The notes: generated by a model from the sequence alone, not told the origin. 64,000 bases of DNA from Rikenellaceae bacterium (GCA_015059735.1 SUZX01000006.1:1-64000); one strand, 5' to 3'; shown: positions 1 through 8,785, numbered from the stretch's first letter. Numbers and translations are program-made.

Positions 1-1
1 C

Positions 2-913
2 GACAAAGTTACCGGTAAAGTGGTTGTTATGGCCGACTACGGTGCATTTGTCGAGATTGCTGCCGGTGTTGAGGGTCTGATCCACGTATCGGAGATGTCG
101 TGGAGTCAGCACCTGCGTTCGGCACAGGAGTTCATGAAGGTTGGCGACGATGTTGAGGCCGTTATCTTGACTCTCGACCGCGAGGAGCGCAAGATGTCGT
201 TGGGTATCAAACAGCTCACTCCCGATCCGTGGGAGCAGATCGAGGGTAAATATCCCGTAGGTACGAAATGCACTGCCCGCGTTCGCAACTTCACCAACTT
301 TGGTGTATTCGTTGAGATCGAGGAGGGTATCGACGGCTTGATCCACATCTCGGATCTCAGCTGGACCAAGAAAGTTAAGCACCCGGGAGAGTTCACACAG
401 GTAGGTGCCGAGATCGAGGTTATTGTGCTTGAAATCGACAAAGAAAACCGTCGTCTTTCGTTGGGTCACAAGCAGTTGGAAGAGAACCCGTGGAACGAGT
501 TCGAGAGCCAGTTTGCAGTGGAAACCGTACACGAGGGTACGATCACCGAGGTTACCGACAAGGGTGCAGTAGTATCGCTCGGCGAGAATATCGAAGGATT
601 CTGCCCCACTCGTCAGCTTGTAAAAGAGGACGGCACAATGCCGAAAGCCGAGGAGAAACTCGCATTCAAAGTAATCGAGTTCTCGAAAGCCACCAAGCGT
701 ATCACGTTGTCGCACCTGCGCACCTATGATGACGCTCGCAAAGAGGCTGCCGCAGCAGAGAAAGCAGAGAAACGTGCTGCTGCCGATGCTACGAAGTCAA
801 CGGTTAAGAAGATCAATGCTTCGGTTGAGAAGACCACATTGGGCGATGTTACCGGTTTGGCTGCCTTGAAGAGTGCAATGGAGGCTGCTGCTGAGGGTAA
901 AACCGAGGAGTAA
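2..913 (+). CDS. rpsA: 30S ribosomal protein S1, C-terminal part (5' end outside window)
   Basis: Ribosomal protein S1 binds mRNA on the 30S subunit and helps translation start. Only the C-terminal ~304 codons are present; the frame is open from base 2, so the gene begins upstream of the window. Three S1/OB-fold repeats are visible. The first covers residues ~1-75 (GAFVEI, GLIHVSEMSW, KMSLGIKQL), the second ~83-160 (GVFVEIEEGIDGLIHISDLSW, RRLSLGHKQL), and the third is more diverged. An Ala/Lys/Glu-rich tail follows. Repeated domains with GLIH(V/I)S and (K/R)(K/R)xSLGxKQL signatures distinguish S1 from single-S1-domain proteins. A strong hairpin terminator follows the TAA stop. S1 is normally 550-600 residues in this phylum, so roughly half is missing. 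Identification is secure. Confidence 0.96.
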   Translation, partial: DKVTGKVVVMADYGAFVEIAAGVEGLIHVSEMSWSQHLRSAQEFMKVGDDVEAVILTLDREERKMSLGIKQLTPDPWEQIEGKYPVGTKCTARVRNFTNFGVFVEIEEGIDGLIHISDLSWTKKVKHPGEFTQVGAEIEVIVLEIDKENRRLSLGHKQLEENPWNEFESQFAVETVHEGTITEVTDKGAVVSLGENIEGFCPTRQLVKEDGTMPKAEEKLAFKVIEFSKATKRITLSHLRTYDDARKEAAAAEKAEKRAAADATKSTVKKINASVEKTTLGDVTGLAALKSAMEAAAEGKTEE

Positions 914-933
914 TCTCAACTCACAATATGCAA

Positions 934-972
934 GAGGCTGTTCTACGATCTTGTAGAACAGCCTCATTTTTT
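934..972 (+). terminator. Rho-independent terminator after rpsA
   Basis: A 13-bp perfect stem, GAGGCTGTTCTAC / GTAGAACAGCCTC, with a 6-nt loop is followed by ATTTTTTA. It lies 21 bp after the rpsA stop. The same hairpin sequence opens the repeat unit described at 934-1105, so the terminator seems to be supplied by the repeat. Confidence 0.9.
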
Positions 973-1105
973 AGACGTCGTATTGACAACAAATGGAATT
1001 TCAAGGCTTGCGAAGCCCGAAAAAGCGTAGCATATTCGGCCTATGTGAGCATTTCGAAGGCCTACATAACGCAGCAATCACCTTGTCAGACAACCTCTTT
1101 TTGAG
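934..1105 (+). repeat. Hairpin-headed intergenic repeat, family 2, copy A
   Basis: This copy aligns by eye with the reverse complement of 54637-54796. Shared segments include GACAA, GG(A/-)ATTTCAA(G/A)GCTTGCGAAGCC, GAAAAAGCG, and ATCACCTTGT(C/T)AGAC. It starts with the terminator hairpin GAGGCTGT..ACAGCCTC and ends in TTGTCAGACAACCTC. The reverse complement of that end (GAGGTTGTCTGACAAGG) resembles the head of copy B (GAGGCTGTCCGACAAAC), suggesting imperfect terminal inverted repeats. It contains no ORF of note. It fills the gap between rpsA and the rpoD terminator. Confidence 0.7.
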
Positions 1106-1116
1106 GGAATGATGCT

Positions 1117-1150
1117 AAAAAGCCTGTCGAAAAAATCGACAGGCTTTTTA
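1117..1150 (-). terminator. Bidirectional terminator downstream of rpoD
   Basis: A palindrome AAAAAGCCTGTCGA / TCGACAGGCTTTTT surrounds an AAAAA loop. On the minus strand it lies 18 bp after the rpoD stop. The A and T runs on both sides allow it to act in either direction. Confidence 0.88.
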
Positions 1151-1167
1151 GTGTTAATCGGAAAAAC

Positions 1168-2028
1168 TTATCCCAAATAAGACTTCAAAAGTTTCGAACG
1201 CGAAGAGTGACGCAGACGACGGATAGCCTTCTCTTTGATTTGACGAACACGTTCACGGGTAAGATCGAATTTTTCGCCGATCTCCTCCAATGTCATCTCC
1301 GAGCAACCGATACCGAAGAAGTAGCGGATGATGTCTCGTTCGCGTTCTGTGAGGGTCTCCAAGGCACGACAAACCTCTGTGGAGAGCGACTCGTTGATCA
1401 AGCCGCGATCGGCATTCGGTGAGTCGGGATTGACCAATACATCGAGCAGGGAGTTATCCTCGCCATCGGCAAAGGGAGCATCAACCGAAACGTGGCGACC
1501 GGCGACACGCAGAGTATCCGATACCTTCTCTTTGGGGAGTTCCAACTCGTTAGCCAACTCTTCGGGTGAAGGAGTTCGTTCGTGCTCCTGCTCGAAGCGA
1601 GCAAACGCCTTGTTGATCTTATTGAGTGAGCCAACTTGGTTGAGCGGCAGACGAACGATACGCGATTGTTCTGCCAAAGCTTGCAAGATCGACTGGCGAA
1701 TCCACCATACGGCATAAGAGATAAACTTAAAACCGCGAGTTTCATCGAACTTCTCGGCAGCCTTGATCAAACCCAAGTTTCCCTCGTTGATGAGGTCCGG
1801 AAGGCTGAGTCCCTGATTTTGGTATTGTTTGGCAACGGAAACCACGAAACGCAAGTTGGCTTTCGTGAGTTTTTCCAATGCTTCTTGATCTCCTTTTTTG
1901 ATTCGTTGGGCGAGTTCCACCTCCTCTTCTACCGTGATAAGCTCCTCTTTGCCGATTTCCTGCAAGTATTTGTCCAGCGACGCACTCTCACGGTTGGTGA
2001 TGGATTTTGTGATTTTTAATTGACGCAT
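1168..2028 (-). CDS. rpoD: Primary RNA polymerase sigma factor, Bacteroidota type (RpoD/SigA)
   Basis: This is the housekeeping sigma-70 subunit that directs RNA polymerase to most promoters. The protein has 286 residues, the short form typical of Bacteroidota, which lacks the acidic region 1.1 and the long non-conserved region of proteobacterial RpoD. Visible parts are region 1.2 ([10 protein letters not shown]), region 2 with the core-binding and melting segment ([37 protein letters not shown]), region 3, and region 4 with the -35-binding helix-turn-helix ([14 protein letters not shown], [17 protein letters not shown]). The window's promoters carry TAnnTTTG, the -7 box known to be read by this sigma form. 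The gene lies 62 bp downstream of the htrA start on the same strand, with no obvious TAnnTTTG box in that gap. Confidence 0.97.
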   Translation of the reverse strand: MRQLKITKSITNRESASLDKYLQEIGKEELITVEEEVELAQRIKKGDQEALEKLTKANLRFVVSVAKQYQNQGLSLPDLINEGNLGLIKAAEKFDETRGFKFISYAVWWIRQSILQALAEQSRIVRLPLNQVGSLNKINKAFARFEQEHERTPSPEELANELELPKEKVSDTLRVAGRHVSVDAPFADGEDNSLLDVLVNPDSPNADRGLINESLSTEVCRALETLTERERDIIRYFFGIGCSEMTLEEIGEKFDLTRERVRQIKEKAIRRLRHSSRSKLLKSYLG

Positions 2029-2090
2029 TATTTTATTGTATATTTAAAATATTTATCACTGGTTCCCCCGACGAATCCGGCTCTACGATA

Positions 2091-3569
2091 TTACTCGATC
2101 AATGTGTAGCTGGCTGCTCGACCGTTGGGATAGATGCCATCAATAGCACGCACCTTATCGGTCAAACGTTGCATATCACTAAGTGAGTAAACCGGCTTGT
2201 CGTTGATGTGTGTGATCACAAAGCCCTCTTTGACACGAGCCCGAGCCAAAATGCCTCCGGACTTGATTCCGGTGACTTGCACTCCACCTTGAATTTCCAA
2301 TTCGCGACACAAACGACTACTTGCATCAGCAAACTTACCACCCAAAGTCTCCACGACATCAACCTCTTCGCGAGTGATCAATTCGGTTTTACCAGCCTTA
2401 TTACGCAAAGTAACCTCAAATTGTTTCACTTTACCGTCTCTTTTTACCGATAAAAGTATCTTATCGTTGGGTCGGCGTTTAGCAATCTGCTCTTGAAGCG
2501 TCGAGGCCTCGGTGATTTTAATTCCATCAATATCGACAATGATATCGCCTTTGCGGATGCCAGCCTCGGATGCAGAGCCACCCTCAACAACACCTGCGAC
2601 ATACGCTCCACCGAGTTCCTTGATGCCGAGTTCTTTCCCCTCTTTATCGATAAAGTCTTGATCGACAGGACGGAATTGGATTCCAAGCAGGGCGCGTTGA
2701 ACAACTCCGAACTCTTTGAGATCGACAACAACTTTACGAACGATCGATTCGGGAACGGCAAATGAGTACCCGATATAGCTGCCCGTTTGCGATTTGATCA
2801 ACGTATTGATACCCACAAGTTCGCCACGCGTATTGACCAAAGCACCACCCGAATTACCCGGGTTGACAGCAGCATCGGTCTGAATGAATGATTCGATGCT
2901 AAAATCGTTAGGAATGACCCCTAATTGACGCGCTTTGGCACTGACAATACCGGCTGTAATGGTCGATTGCAGATCGAAAGGCGATCCAATGGCCAATACC
3001 CACTCACCTAATCGCAGTGCATCCGAAGAGCCAAAAGGCAGTGTCGGCAATTTCTTGGCATCGATTTTCAACAATGCGAGGTCGGTAGCCGAATCTTTGC
3101 CGATGAGTTTGGCGTCGAACTTACGTCCGTCGTATAACTTTACCCGTAATTTTGTCGCATCATCGACCACATGGTTGTTGGTGACGATATAACCGTCTTC
3201 GGAGATGATGACACCCGAACCACCGGCGCGCTGCTCGCGATATCTCGGAGCATTCTCATAACCTCCTCGCTGAGGAATACCGAAAAACTCCAAGAAAGGA
3301 TCGTAGCCACGACGTTGGGGAACTTCGACCTCTTGAATGGCTTCGATGTTGACAACCGCCTGCACCGCATTCTCGGCAGCATAGGTCAAGTCGGGATATT
3401 TATCCGATTGGTAGGCCGTAAAATGACTTCCCAAAGAGGGGTTGCGCTCAACTTCGCGATCGACATAAAGAACTTTCTCGTCGCTTTGACGGGCAACACT
3501 CCAAGCCGTAACACCACCAGCAGCAGCGGCAACGGCAACAATTCCTAAAAACAAAAATGCCTTTCTCAT
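2091..3569 (-). CDS. HtrA/DegP-family periplasmic serine protease with two PDZ domains
   Basis: This is a Do-type protease/chaperone that degrades or refolds damaged envelope proteins. The 492-residue protein starts with a membrane anchor or signal segment (residues ~1-25, hydrophobic with Ala/Gly). The trypsin-like domain has the full triad: His133 in NNHVVDD, Asp163 in SATDLALL and Ser240 in NPGNSGGAL. Two PDZ domains follow, at about residues 290-390 (GGAYVAGVVEGGSASEAG) and 400-490. The start ATG is followed directly by the basic-hydrophobic signal (MRKAFLFLGI). It lies upstream of rpoD on the same strand. An exact DegP/DegQ/DegS assignment is not possible from sequence alone, but two PDZ domains favour DegP/DegQ. 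Confidence 0.94.
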   Translation of the reverse strand: MRKAFLFLGIVAVAAAAGGVTAWSVARQSDEKVLYVDREVERNPSLGSHFTAYQSDKYPDLTYAAENAVQAVVNIEAIQEVEVPQRRGYDPFLEFFGIPQRGGYENAPRYREQRAGGSGVIISEDGYIVTNNHVVDDATKLRVKLYDGRKFDAKLIGKDSATDLALLKIDAKKLPTLPFGSSDALRLGEWVLAIGSPFDLQSTITAGIVSAKARQLGVIPNDFSIESFIQTDAAVNPGNSGGALVNTRGELVGINTLIKSQTGSYIGYSFAVPESIVRKVVVDLKEFGVVQRALLGIQFRPVDQDFIDKEGKELGIKELGGAYVAGVVEGGSASEAGIRKGDIIVDIDGIKITEASTLQEQIAKRRPNDKILLSVKRDGKVKQFEVTLRNKAGKTELITREEVDVVETLGGKFADASSRLCRELEIQGGVQVTGIKSGGILARARVKEGFVITHINDKPVYSLSDMQRLTDKVRAIDGIYPNGRAASYTLIE

Positions 3570-3684
3570 AATAAAAATTTGTTAAACAATCATTTATTGT
3601 AGGCAGGTTGTAGCATAGGCGTATTCAAATTTTATATTCGCAAGACAAACGGACAAATCCATTGGTTAGTATGTATCGGGTAAA

Positions 3685-3724
3685 GAAAAACCGGAATCTT
3701 TTTCGTGTATGGATTCCGGTTTTG
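3685..3724 (-). terminator. Terminator downstream of metK
   Basis: The stem AAAAACCGGAATC / GATTCCGGTTTT has a 13-nt loop. On the minus strand it begins 18 bp past the metK stop and is followed by a run of T (AAAAA at 3686-3690 on the plus strand). Confidence 0.85.
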
Positions 3725-3741
3725 GGGATATGCGATTTTCG

Positions 3742-5052
3742 TTACAAACCGAACTCCTTGCGGATCAGATCAACAGCATCGAGTTTCTCCCATCCGAAGA
3801 ACTCCACTTCGCGCTCAACTTTTGCACCATTCTCATAGAACGTTTCGGTCTTGGTGTAAGGTCGATTGCCGAAGTGTCCGTAAGAGGCCGTTGCCTCGAA
3901 GATCGGATTTTTAAGACCGAATCGCTTGACGATGGCTGCCGGACGCAAGTCGAAAAGTTTGCCGATGCGACGGGCAATCTCACCATCGGTCATACCGGTC
4001 AAAGCCGTAGGACGGGACGAACGATAAGTATCGACATAGATCGAGAGTGGCTCGGCAATACCGATGGCGTAAGAGAGCTCTACCAATACCTCCTCAGCAA
4101 CACCCGCCGCAACGAGGTTTTTGGCGATATGGCGAGCAGCATAGGCTGCCGAACGATCGACTTTCGAGGAGTCTTTGCCGGAGAATGCTCCGCCTCCGTG
4201 TGCCCCTCGACCACCGTAAGTATCCACAATGATCTTACGACCGGTAAGACCTGTATCTCCGTGAGGACCGCCGATGACAAATTTGCCGGTGGGGTTCACA
4301 TGCAATATATAATCGTCGTTGATCAGTTCCGCCAACTTGTCACCGGCACGTTCCAAACGTGCTTTCACACGCGGGATGAGAATTGTGCGGACATCTTCGC
4401 GGATCTTCTCCTGCATCTGTTTCTCTGCCTCTTTCTCAGAGATTCCGTTGCCGGCAAGAATAAACTCGTCGTGCTGGGTGGAAACGACAATCGTATGCAC
4501 ACGTTGAGGTTTTCCGGTTGTTTCATCGTATTCGATAGTTACCTGTGATTTCGAATCAGGACGCAGATAGGTCATCACTTTACCTTCGCGACGAATTACG
4601 GCCAACTCTTTGAGAATCACATGTGAAAGGATCAGCGTTGCAGGCATCATTTCGCGAGTTTCGTTGCAGGCGTAACCGAACATGATGCCTTGATCACCGG
4701 CACCCTGCTCCTCCTCGGCGGCACGGACAACACCCTGATTGATGTCGGACGACTGCTCGTGGATGGCGGATAAAATACCGCAGGAGTTGCAATCGAATTG
4801 GTATTCGCTTTTGGTGTAACCAATGCGTTCGATCACGCGACGTGCAACACCTTGCACATCGACATATGCCTCCGAGCGAACCTCACCAGCCACTACTACA
4901 AGACCGGTGGTGCAGAGTGTTTCGCAGGCGACCTTCGATTGTGGATCGTGGCGCAAAAATTCATCGAGAATGGCATCGGAAATCTGATCCGAAACCTTAT
5001 CGGGGTGTCCTTCGGACACCGATTCTGAGGTAAATAAAAAGCCCATTTTCAT
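3742..5052 (-). CDS. metK: S-adenosylmethionine synthetase
   Basis: MetK makes S-adenosylmethionine from methionine and ATP, releasing phosphate and pyrophosphate. The protein has 436 residues. It carries the N-terminal signature [22 protein letters not shown] with the ATP-binding His, the hexapeptide [10 protein letters not shown], the P-loop-like [18 protein letters not shown], and [12 protein letters not shown]. It is longer than the ~385-residue E. coli enzyme, with extra sequence around residues 170-230, as in other Bacteroidota. ATG codons occur at 5052 and 5046; the second (MGFLFTSE) is also plausible. A SAM-II-like riboswitch and a consensus promoter lie in its leader, pointing to feedback control by its own product. 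It is followed by its own terminator, so it is probably monocistronic. Confidence 0.97.
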   Translation of the reverse strand: MKMGFLFTSESVSEGHPDKVSDQISDAILDEFLRHDPQSKVACETLCTTGLVVVAGEVRSEAYVDVQGVARRVIERIGYTKSEYQFDCNSCGILSAIHEQSSDINQGVVRAAEEEQGAGDQGIMFGYACNETREMMPATLILSHVILKELAVIRREGKVMTYLRPDSKSQVTIEYDETTGKPQRVHTIVVSTQHDEFILAGNGISEKEAEKQMQEKIREDVRTILIPRVKARLERAGDKLAELINDDYILHVNPTGKFVIGGPHGDTGLTGRKIIVDTYGGRGAHGGGAFSGKDSSKVDRSAAYAARHIAKNLVAAGVAEEVLVELSYAIGIAEPLSIYVDTYRSSRPTALTGMTDGEIARRIGKLFDLRPAAIVKRFGLKNPIFEATASYGHFGNRPYTKTETFYENGAKVEREVEFFGWEKLDAVDLIRKEFGL

Positions 5053-5115
5053 ACATTTTTTAGGGTTAAACGTATTAAAATGGGAAAAATTGGCTGTTTG
5101 AGAAATAAAAAATGT

Positions 5116-5167
5116 GCTGTTTTAGCGATTTTTTATTGTGGTTTGCAATCAGTCAAATCTTTCCACA
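5116..5167 (-). ncRNA. SAM-II-like (SAM-alpha) riboswitch in the metK leader
   Basis: On the minus strand the leader reads TGTGG, AAAGATTTGACTGATTGCAAA, CCACA, ATAAAAAATCGCTAAAAC. The outer TGTGG/CCACA pair forms stem P1. The loop segment GATTT can pair with the downstream AAATC to make the H-type pseudoknot of SAM-II RNAs. The landmarks GATTTG, ATTGCA, and CGCTAAA before the 3' end match what I recall of the SAM-II consensus. The element lies ~26 nt after the predicted transcription start and ~65 nt before the metK ATG. SAM-II aptamers bind S-adenosylmethionine and usually reduce translation. That the ligand is the product of the adjacent gene supports the call. It was made by eye, not with a covariance model. 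Confidence 0.78.
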
Positions 5168-5192
5168 TTCTCCCGCGTGACAGACGGGACTG

Positions 5193-5225
5193 CAAAGGTA
5201 AGCATAAATTCGAGAATTGCAAAAA
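5193..5225 (-). promoter_or_regulatory. Promoter of metK (TTTTTG-N19-TAccTTTG)
   Basis: On the minus strand the -33 element TTTTTG (5225-5220) is separated by exactly 19 nt from the -7 box TACCTTTG (5200-5193), the Bacteroidota housekeeping consensus. Transcription would start near 5186, giving a leader of about 135 nt that contains the riboswitch. Confidence 0.82.
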
Positions 5226-5368
5226 GGTATCGGAGCGTTTTTATAAATGAGAGGAGTTTCTTATAGCATCAACCTGACCAAACTTTGTTGAGATAGTCAA
5301 ATTTGTGAGAGTAGTGAACCCATAAGATCAAAAGGTGAACAAATTACCATTATCCATCAGCCAAGCGG
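5226..5368. other. Remaining metK-proS divergent intergenic space
   Basis: The 378-bp gap between the divergent metK and proS genes holds the metK leader, its riboswitch and two promoters. In the middle portion given here I see no ORF, repeat or further regulatory motif. Confidence 0.6.
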
Positions 5369-5398
5369 TTGTGATTTGCTTTTGAATTAGTATATTTG
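5369..5398 (+). promoter_or_regulatory. Promoter of proS (TTG-N19-TAtaTTTG)
   Basis: TTG at 5369-5371 is followed after 19 nt by TATATTTG (5391-5398), matching the Bacteroidota -33/-7 pattern. The expected start lies ~25-30 nt before the proS ATG at 5431. Confidence 0.78.
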
Positions 5399-5430
5399 CA
5401 GTCTGAAACAAAAGTAAACACAATCATACT

Positions 5431-6915
5431 ATGGCAAAAGAACTGAAAGATCTTACCAAATCGGAGGATAACTACTCGCAATGGTACAACGACTTGGTGG
5501 TAAAAGCCGGTTTGGCCGAGAATTCGGCCGTTCGCGGTTGTATGGTCATCAAACCCTATGGCTATGCCATTTGGGAGAAGATGCAGGCCGCATTGGATAA
5601 AATGTTCAAAGATACGGGACACCAAAATGCCTATTTCCCGCTCTTCATCCCCAAATCGTTCTTCTCGAAAGAGGCCAACCATGTTGAAGGCTTTGCCAAA
5701 GAGTGCGCTGTGGTAACTCACTACCGCCTGAAAAACGATCCCGAAGGAAAAGGGGTGGTTGTCGATCCCGATGCCAAACTCGAAGAGGAGTTGATCGTGC
5801 GTCCCACCTCGGAGACGATCATTTGGAACACCTATAAAAATTGGATTCAATCGTACCGCGACCTGCCGATCCTCTGCAACCAATGGGCCAATGTCGTTCG
5901 CTGGGAGATGCGCACACGTCTGTTCCTGCGTACTGCCGAGTTCCTTTGGCAGGAGGGACACACAGCTCATACCACCCGCGAGGAGGCTATCGAGGAGGCC
6001 GAAAAGATGATCCATGTATATCAGGATTTTGCAGAACAGTGGATGGCCGTTCCGGTCATCGTGGGTCACAAGTCGCCCAACGAGCGGTTTGCCGGCGCCG
6101 AGGATACGCTGACTATCGAAGCATTGATGCAGGATGGCAAAGCATTGCAAAGCGGCACTTCGCACTTCTTGGGGCAGAACTTTGCCAAAGCATTCGATGT
6201 GCAATATGTCAACAAAGAGGGTAAACTCGAATATGTTTGGGCTTCGTCGTGGGGCGTTTCGACTCGCCTGATGGGTGCTTTGATCATGGCTCACTCCGAC
6301 AACAACGGTTTGGTGCTGCCTCCGAAACTCGCACCTATTCAGGTGGTCATGGTACCGATCTACAAAGGCGAGGAGCAACTCACCGAGATCCGCACACGTT
6401 TCGAGGCTATTGCCGCCAAATTACGCGAGAAAGGTATCAGCGTAAAGATCGACGACCGCGACAACGTGCGTTCGGGCTTCAAGTTTGCCGAATACGAATT
6501 GAAGGGAGTTCCCGTGCGTTTGGCTATGGGACCGCGCGACTTGGAGAACGGCACGATCGAACTTGCCCGCCGCGACACGCTCGAAAAGACCACCGTTTCG
6601 CAAGAGGGCTTGGTCGAGCTTATTGAAGGCTTGATGACCGAAATTCAAGAAAACATCCTGCGTAAGGCTCGCACATTCCGCGACTCGATGATCACCAAAG
6701 TCGATACGTGGGAAGAGTTCAAAGAGGTACTCGATACCAAAGGAGGTTTTATATTGGCACACTGGGATGGCACGGTCGAGACCGAGGTTGCCATCAAGGA
6801 GGCCACCAAAGCCACCATTCGTTGCATTCCGTTTGATGCTCCGGAGGAGGAGGGTTGCTGCGTATTCACCGGTAAACCTTCGCACCGTCGCGTACTCTTT
6901 GCACGCAGCTACTAA
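5431..6915 (+). CDS. proS: Prolyl-tRNA synthetase (short, archaeal/eukaryotic-like type)
   Basis: This class II synthetase charges tRNA-Pro. The protein has 494 residues. It is the short form without the large editing insertion found in E. coli ProS, and it has the extra C-terminal Zn-like domain seen in the archaeal/eukaryotic-like group (ending [13 protein letters not shown]). Class II motifs are visible: motif 2 around residues ~150-170 ([24 protein letters not shown]) and motif 3 near residue 270-285 ([22 protein letters not shown]). The anticodon-binding domain follows ([11 protein letters not shown]). It starts at ATG 5431 with [10 protein letters not shown]. It is flanked by its own promoter and a terminator hairpin. 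Identification is secure. Confidence 0.96.
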   Translation: MAKELKDLTKSEDNYSQWYNDLVVKAGLAENSAVRGCMVIKPYGYAIWEKMQAALDKMFKDTGHQNAYFPLFIPKSFFSKEANHVEGFAKECAVVTHYRLKNDPEGKGVVVDPDAKLEEELIVRPTSETIIWNTYKNWIQSYRDLPILCNQWANVVRWEMRTRLFLRTAEFLWQEGHTAHTTREEAIEEAEKMIHVYQDFAEQWMAVPVIVGHKSPNERFAGAEDTLTIEALMQDGKALQSGTSHFLGQNFAKAFDVQYVNKEGKLEYVWASSWGVSTRLMGALIMAHSDNNGLVLPPKLAPIQVVMVPIYKGEEQLTEIRTRFEAIAAKLREKGISVKIDDRDNVRSGFKFAEYELKGVPVRLAMGPRDLENGTIELARRDTLEKTTVSQEGLVELIEGLMTEIQENILRKARTFRDSMITKVDTWEEFKEVLDTKGGFILAHWDGTVETEVAIKEATKATIRCIPFDAPEEEGCCVFTGKPSHRRVLFARSY

Positions 6916-7004
6916 TGGGGCAATCCCTATTGGGCGAGCTGAAACACAGGTAAAGCCCATTGATATCTCCTAATTATAATAGAGGAGATGTCTGCCAAAT
7001 AAAA

Positions 7005-7040
7005 GGGGCTGTTCAACAAACTTGTTGGACAGTCCCTTTT
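7005..7040 (+). terminator. Terminator downstream of proS
   Basis: The stem GGGGCTGTTCAACAA / TTGTTGGACAGTCCC is followed by TTTTCTTTT. It closely resembles the hairpin after rpsA and pgk and is the head of a family 2 repeat. Confidence 0.85.
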
Positions 7041-7060
7041 CTTTTAGAAGTCGTACAACA
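7005..7060 (+). repeat. Truncated family 2 repeat, copy C
   Basis: The hairpin GGGGCTGTTCAACAAACTTGTTGG.. is followed by TTTTAGAAGTCGTACAACAAG, matching the start of copies A (ACGTCGTATTGACAAC) and B (GAAGTTGTATGACAAG). Similarity stops at the G run near 7063, after which a family 1 fragment begins. Confidence 0.55.
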
Positions 7061-7089
7061 AGAGGGGGGGGGTAAGACTTCTTTTTATT

Positions 7090-7165
7090 GCAGGTGGACG
7101 CATATCCTTCGTCCAAAGCGGGAACTCAGGGAGTAAGGCGGCTTTTGTATAATATGGTATAGTCG
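7090..7165 (-). repeat. Degenerate family 1 repeat fragment
   Basis: Read on the minus strand, this piece retains GCCGCCTTAC (7138-7147 region), a C-rich centre and TGCGTCCACCTGC (7084-7096 region). These match the start and the last palindrome of the copy at 56272-56372. The middle is shortened and diverged. Boundaries are approximate. Confidence 0.45.
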
Positions 7166-7316
7166 AGGGGGAAGGGTTGTTCTATTTGGAGTCATTTGTA
7201 TATAAAATCTCTTTCACGCGTAGCGGTCGGAATATTCAAACATTTCTTTGGCATTATTTAAGACCGCTGATCGGGAATTATTGGTCATTTTTGTCATTGA
7301 TTTAATTTCCGATCCC

Positions 7317-8132
7317 ATGAATTTGAATTTTTCACGTCTTTGTCGTATATTGTTATTGAGCCTGTTTTTGTTGACAACCGGCTGTCGGGTGGAGTATCAT
7401 CCCTACGACACTCGAATCGAAGGAGCAACAAATATCAACGCCCGTAACATAGCTCGAATCGAAGCCGCAACTACCGGCAAACGGATGATTCGATTTGCAG
7501 TGATCAGCGACACGCAACGTTGGTACGACGAAACGGAGCTTGCCGTGAAATCGATCAATCGACAGGAGGCGATCGATTTTGTGTTACATACCGGCGACAT
7601 GGCCGACTTCGGCATGAAGGCCGAGTTCGAACGGCAGCGGGACATCCTCAACAAACTGCATGCGCCCTATGTCTGCCTGATCGGCAACCACGATTGTTTG
7701 GCATCGGGCGAACGTGTTTTCAAGAAGATTTTCGGTGATCCTGATTTTGCATTCACAGCAGGAAATATAAGATTTGTATGCCTGAACACCAATGCATTGG
7801 AATACGACCACTCGTCGGCAGTCCCCGACTTCGAGTTTATCGGAAATGAGTTGACAAGCATTCCTGAAGGAATAGAAAAAAGCATTGTGGCAATGCACGC
7901 AAAACCCTACACCGAGCAGTTCGACAACAACATCGCAGACTTCTTCCAGCAGACAATTCGGCAATTCCCCGCCCTGCAATTCTGCATCAACGGACATGGA
8001 CATAATTTCTGTATTGAGGATGTGTTCGAGGATGGTATATTATATTATGAGTGTGATGCGATTTCCGGACGGAGTTATTTGATATTTACCCTCGATGACA
8101 ACGGCTATGAATACGAAAGAGTGGCTTATTAA
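7317..8132 (+). CDS. Lipoprotein of the calcineurin-like metallophosphoesterase family
   Basis: This is a predicted surface or periplasmic phosphoesterase of unknown substrate. I place the start at ATG 7317 because it is followed by a lipoprotein signal (MNLNFSRLCRILLLSLFLLTTGC) with the lipobox LTTG-C at residue ~23. Upstream in-frame codons would put charged residues before it. Metal-binding motifs of the family are present: VISDTQ (D-x-Q variant of DxH), HTGDMADFG (GD), LIGNHDC (GNHD), MHAKP (His) and NGHGHNF (GHxH). The Gln in place of the first His is a small deviation. The protein has 271 residues. Its stop overlaps the start of the following broken barrel gene by 26 bp, suggesting coupled expression. 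The substrate cannot be inferred. Confidence 0.85.
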   Translation: MNLNFSRLCRILLLSLFLLTTGCRVEYHPYDTRIEGATNINARNIARIEAATTGKRMIRFAVISDTQRWYDETELAVKSINRQEAIDFVLHTGDMADFGMKAEFERQRDILNKLHAPYVCLIGNHDCLASGERVFKKIFGDPDFAFTAGNIRFVCLNTNALEYDHSSAVPDFEFIGNELTSIPEGIEKSIVAMHAKPYTEQFDNNIADFFQQTIRQFPALQFCINGHGHNFCIEDVFEDGILYYECDAISGRSYLIFTLDDNGYEYERVAY

Positions 8133-8785
8133 ACTGACGATTGCGATCGGTGCATTGCTGTTGGTGGAGCAGGCGGTGGCAGTCGAACGAGATTCGACAA
8201 ACCGTGAGACGAAAAACTCCTGCCAGCTCGACTTTCGGGAACATCGCGGATACACGGGGTGGAGTCGTCTGACCCCCACACATCTCAAAGCTCAATATGC
8301 TGGCGGAATGGGATTCATGTCGTTCGGATTCGGATGGGATTATGGACGCAAATGCCGCTGGGAAAGCGATATCCTTTTCGGATTTCTGCCAAAGGCGTAT
8401 AGCGACGAGTTTCACATGACATTTACATTCAAACAAAACTACATTCCTTGGAGTATTCGTTGTTTGCAGCCGTTTTGCCATCGAGCCGATAAGTTGTGGT
8501 GTATATCTCAATTGGATCTCAGGCGAAGACTATTGGATACGTGAGCCCGACCGTTATCCCGAGCGCTCATATTACGGGTTCTCCACAAAATTACGCGCAC
8601 ACGCATTTATTGGTCAGCGATTTACATATTATCCCAAGCTCAAATCGCTGTTGCATCACATTACGCTGTTCTACGAATTTTCAGCCAACGAACTCGACAT
8701 CATAGCCAAATGCGGCAACCGAAAACTTTCGTTGAGCGACGTGGTGAATTTCTCCGTAGGAATCAAGTTCCAGTTGATGCGATAA
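8107..8785 (+). pseudogene. Frameshifted outer-membrane beta-barrel protein gene
   Basis: The first part (from ATG 8107, or 8095) encodes a signal peptide (MNTKEWLIKLTIAIGALLLV) and barrel-like strands ending near YIPWSIR at ~8460. Read in that frame it reaches a stop at 8544. In the next frame, from about 8462, the reading continues convincingly: RFAIEPISCGVYLN, DYWIREPDRYPERSYYG, then a barrel-like end at TAA 8783-8785 (VNFSVGIKFQLMR, aromatic/hydrophobic C-terminus). Together these would make a protein of ~226 residues. A one-base indel near 8455-8470 explains the break. Either the gene is a recent pseudogene or the assembly has a one-base error. The function of the intact protein is unknown. 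It overlaps the end of the phosphoesterase gene. Confidence 0.8.

Larger units (their letters stand above)
6916..7316. other. Intergenic gap between proS and the phosphoesterase gene
   Basis: This 401-bp space contains no credible gene. It holds a small palindrome (ATCTCCT..AGGAGAT, 6964-6989), the proS terminator at the head of a truncated family 2 repeat (7005-7060), a run of nine G (7063-7072 region) and a degenerate reverse copy of the family 1 repeat (7090-7165). The remainder up to 7316 shows nothing recognisable. Confidence 0.6.

Noticed and set aside
8496..8705. A separate small protein encoded after the frameshift
   Set aside because: This frame (VVYISIGSQ..) differs from the one that continues the barrel sequence and shows no family features.
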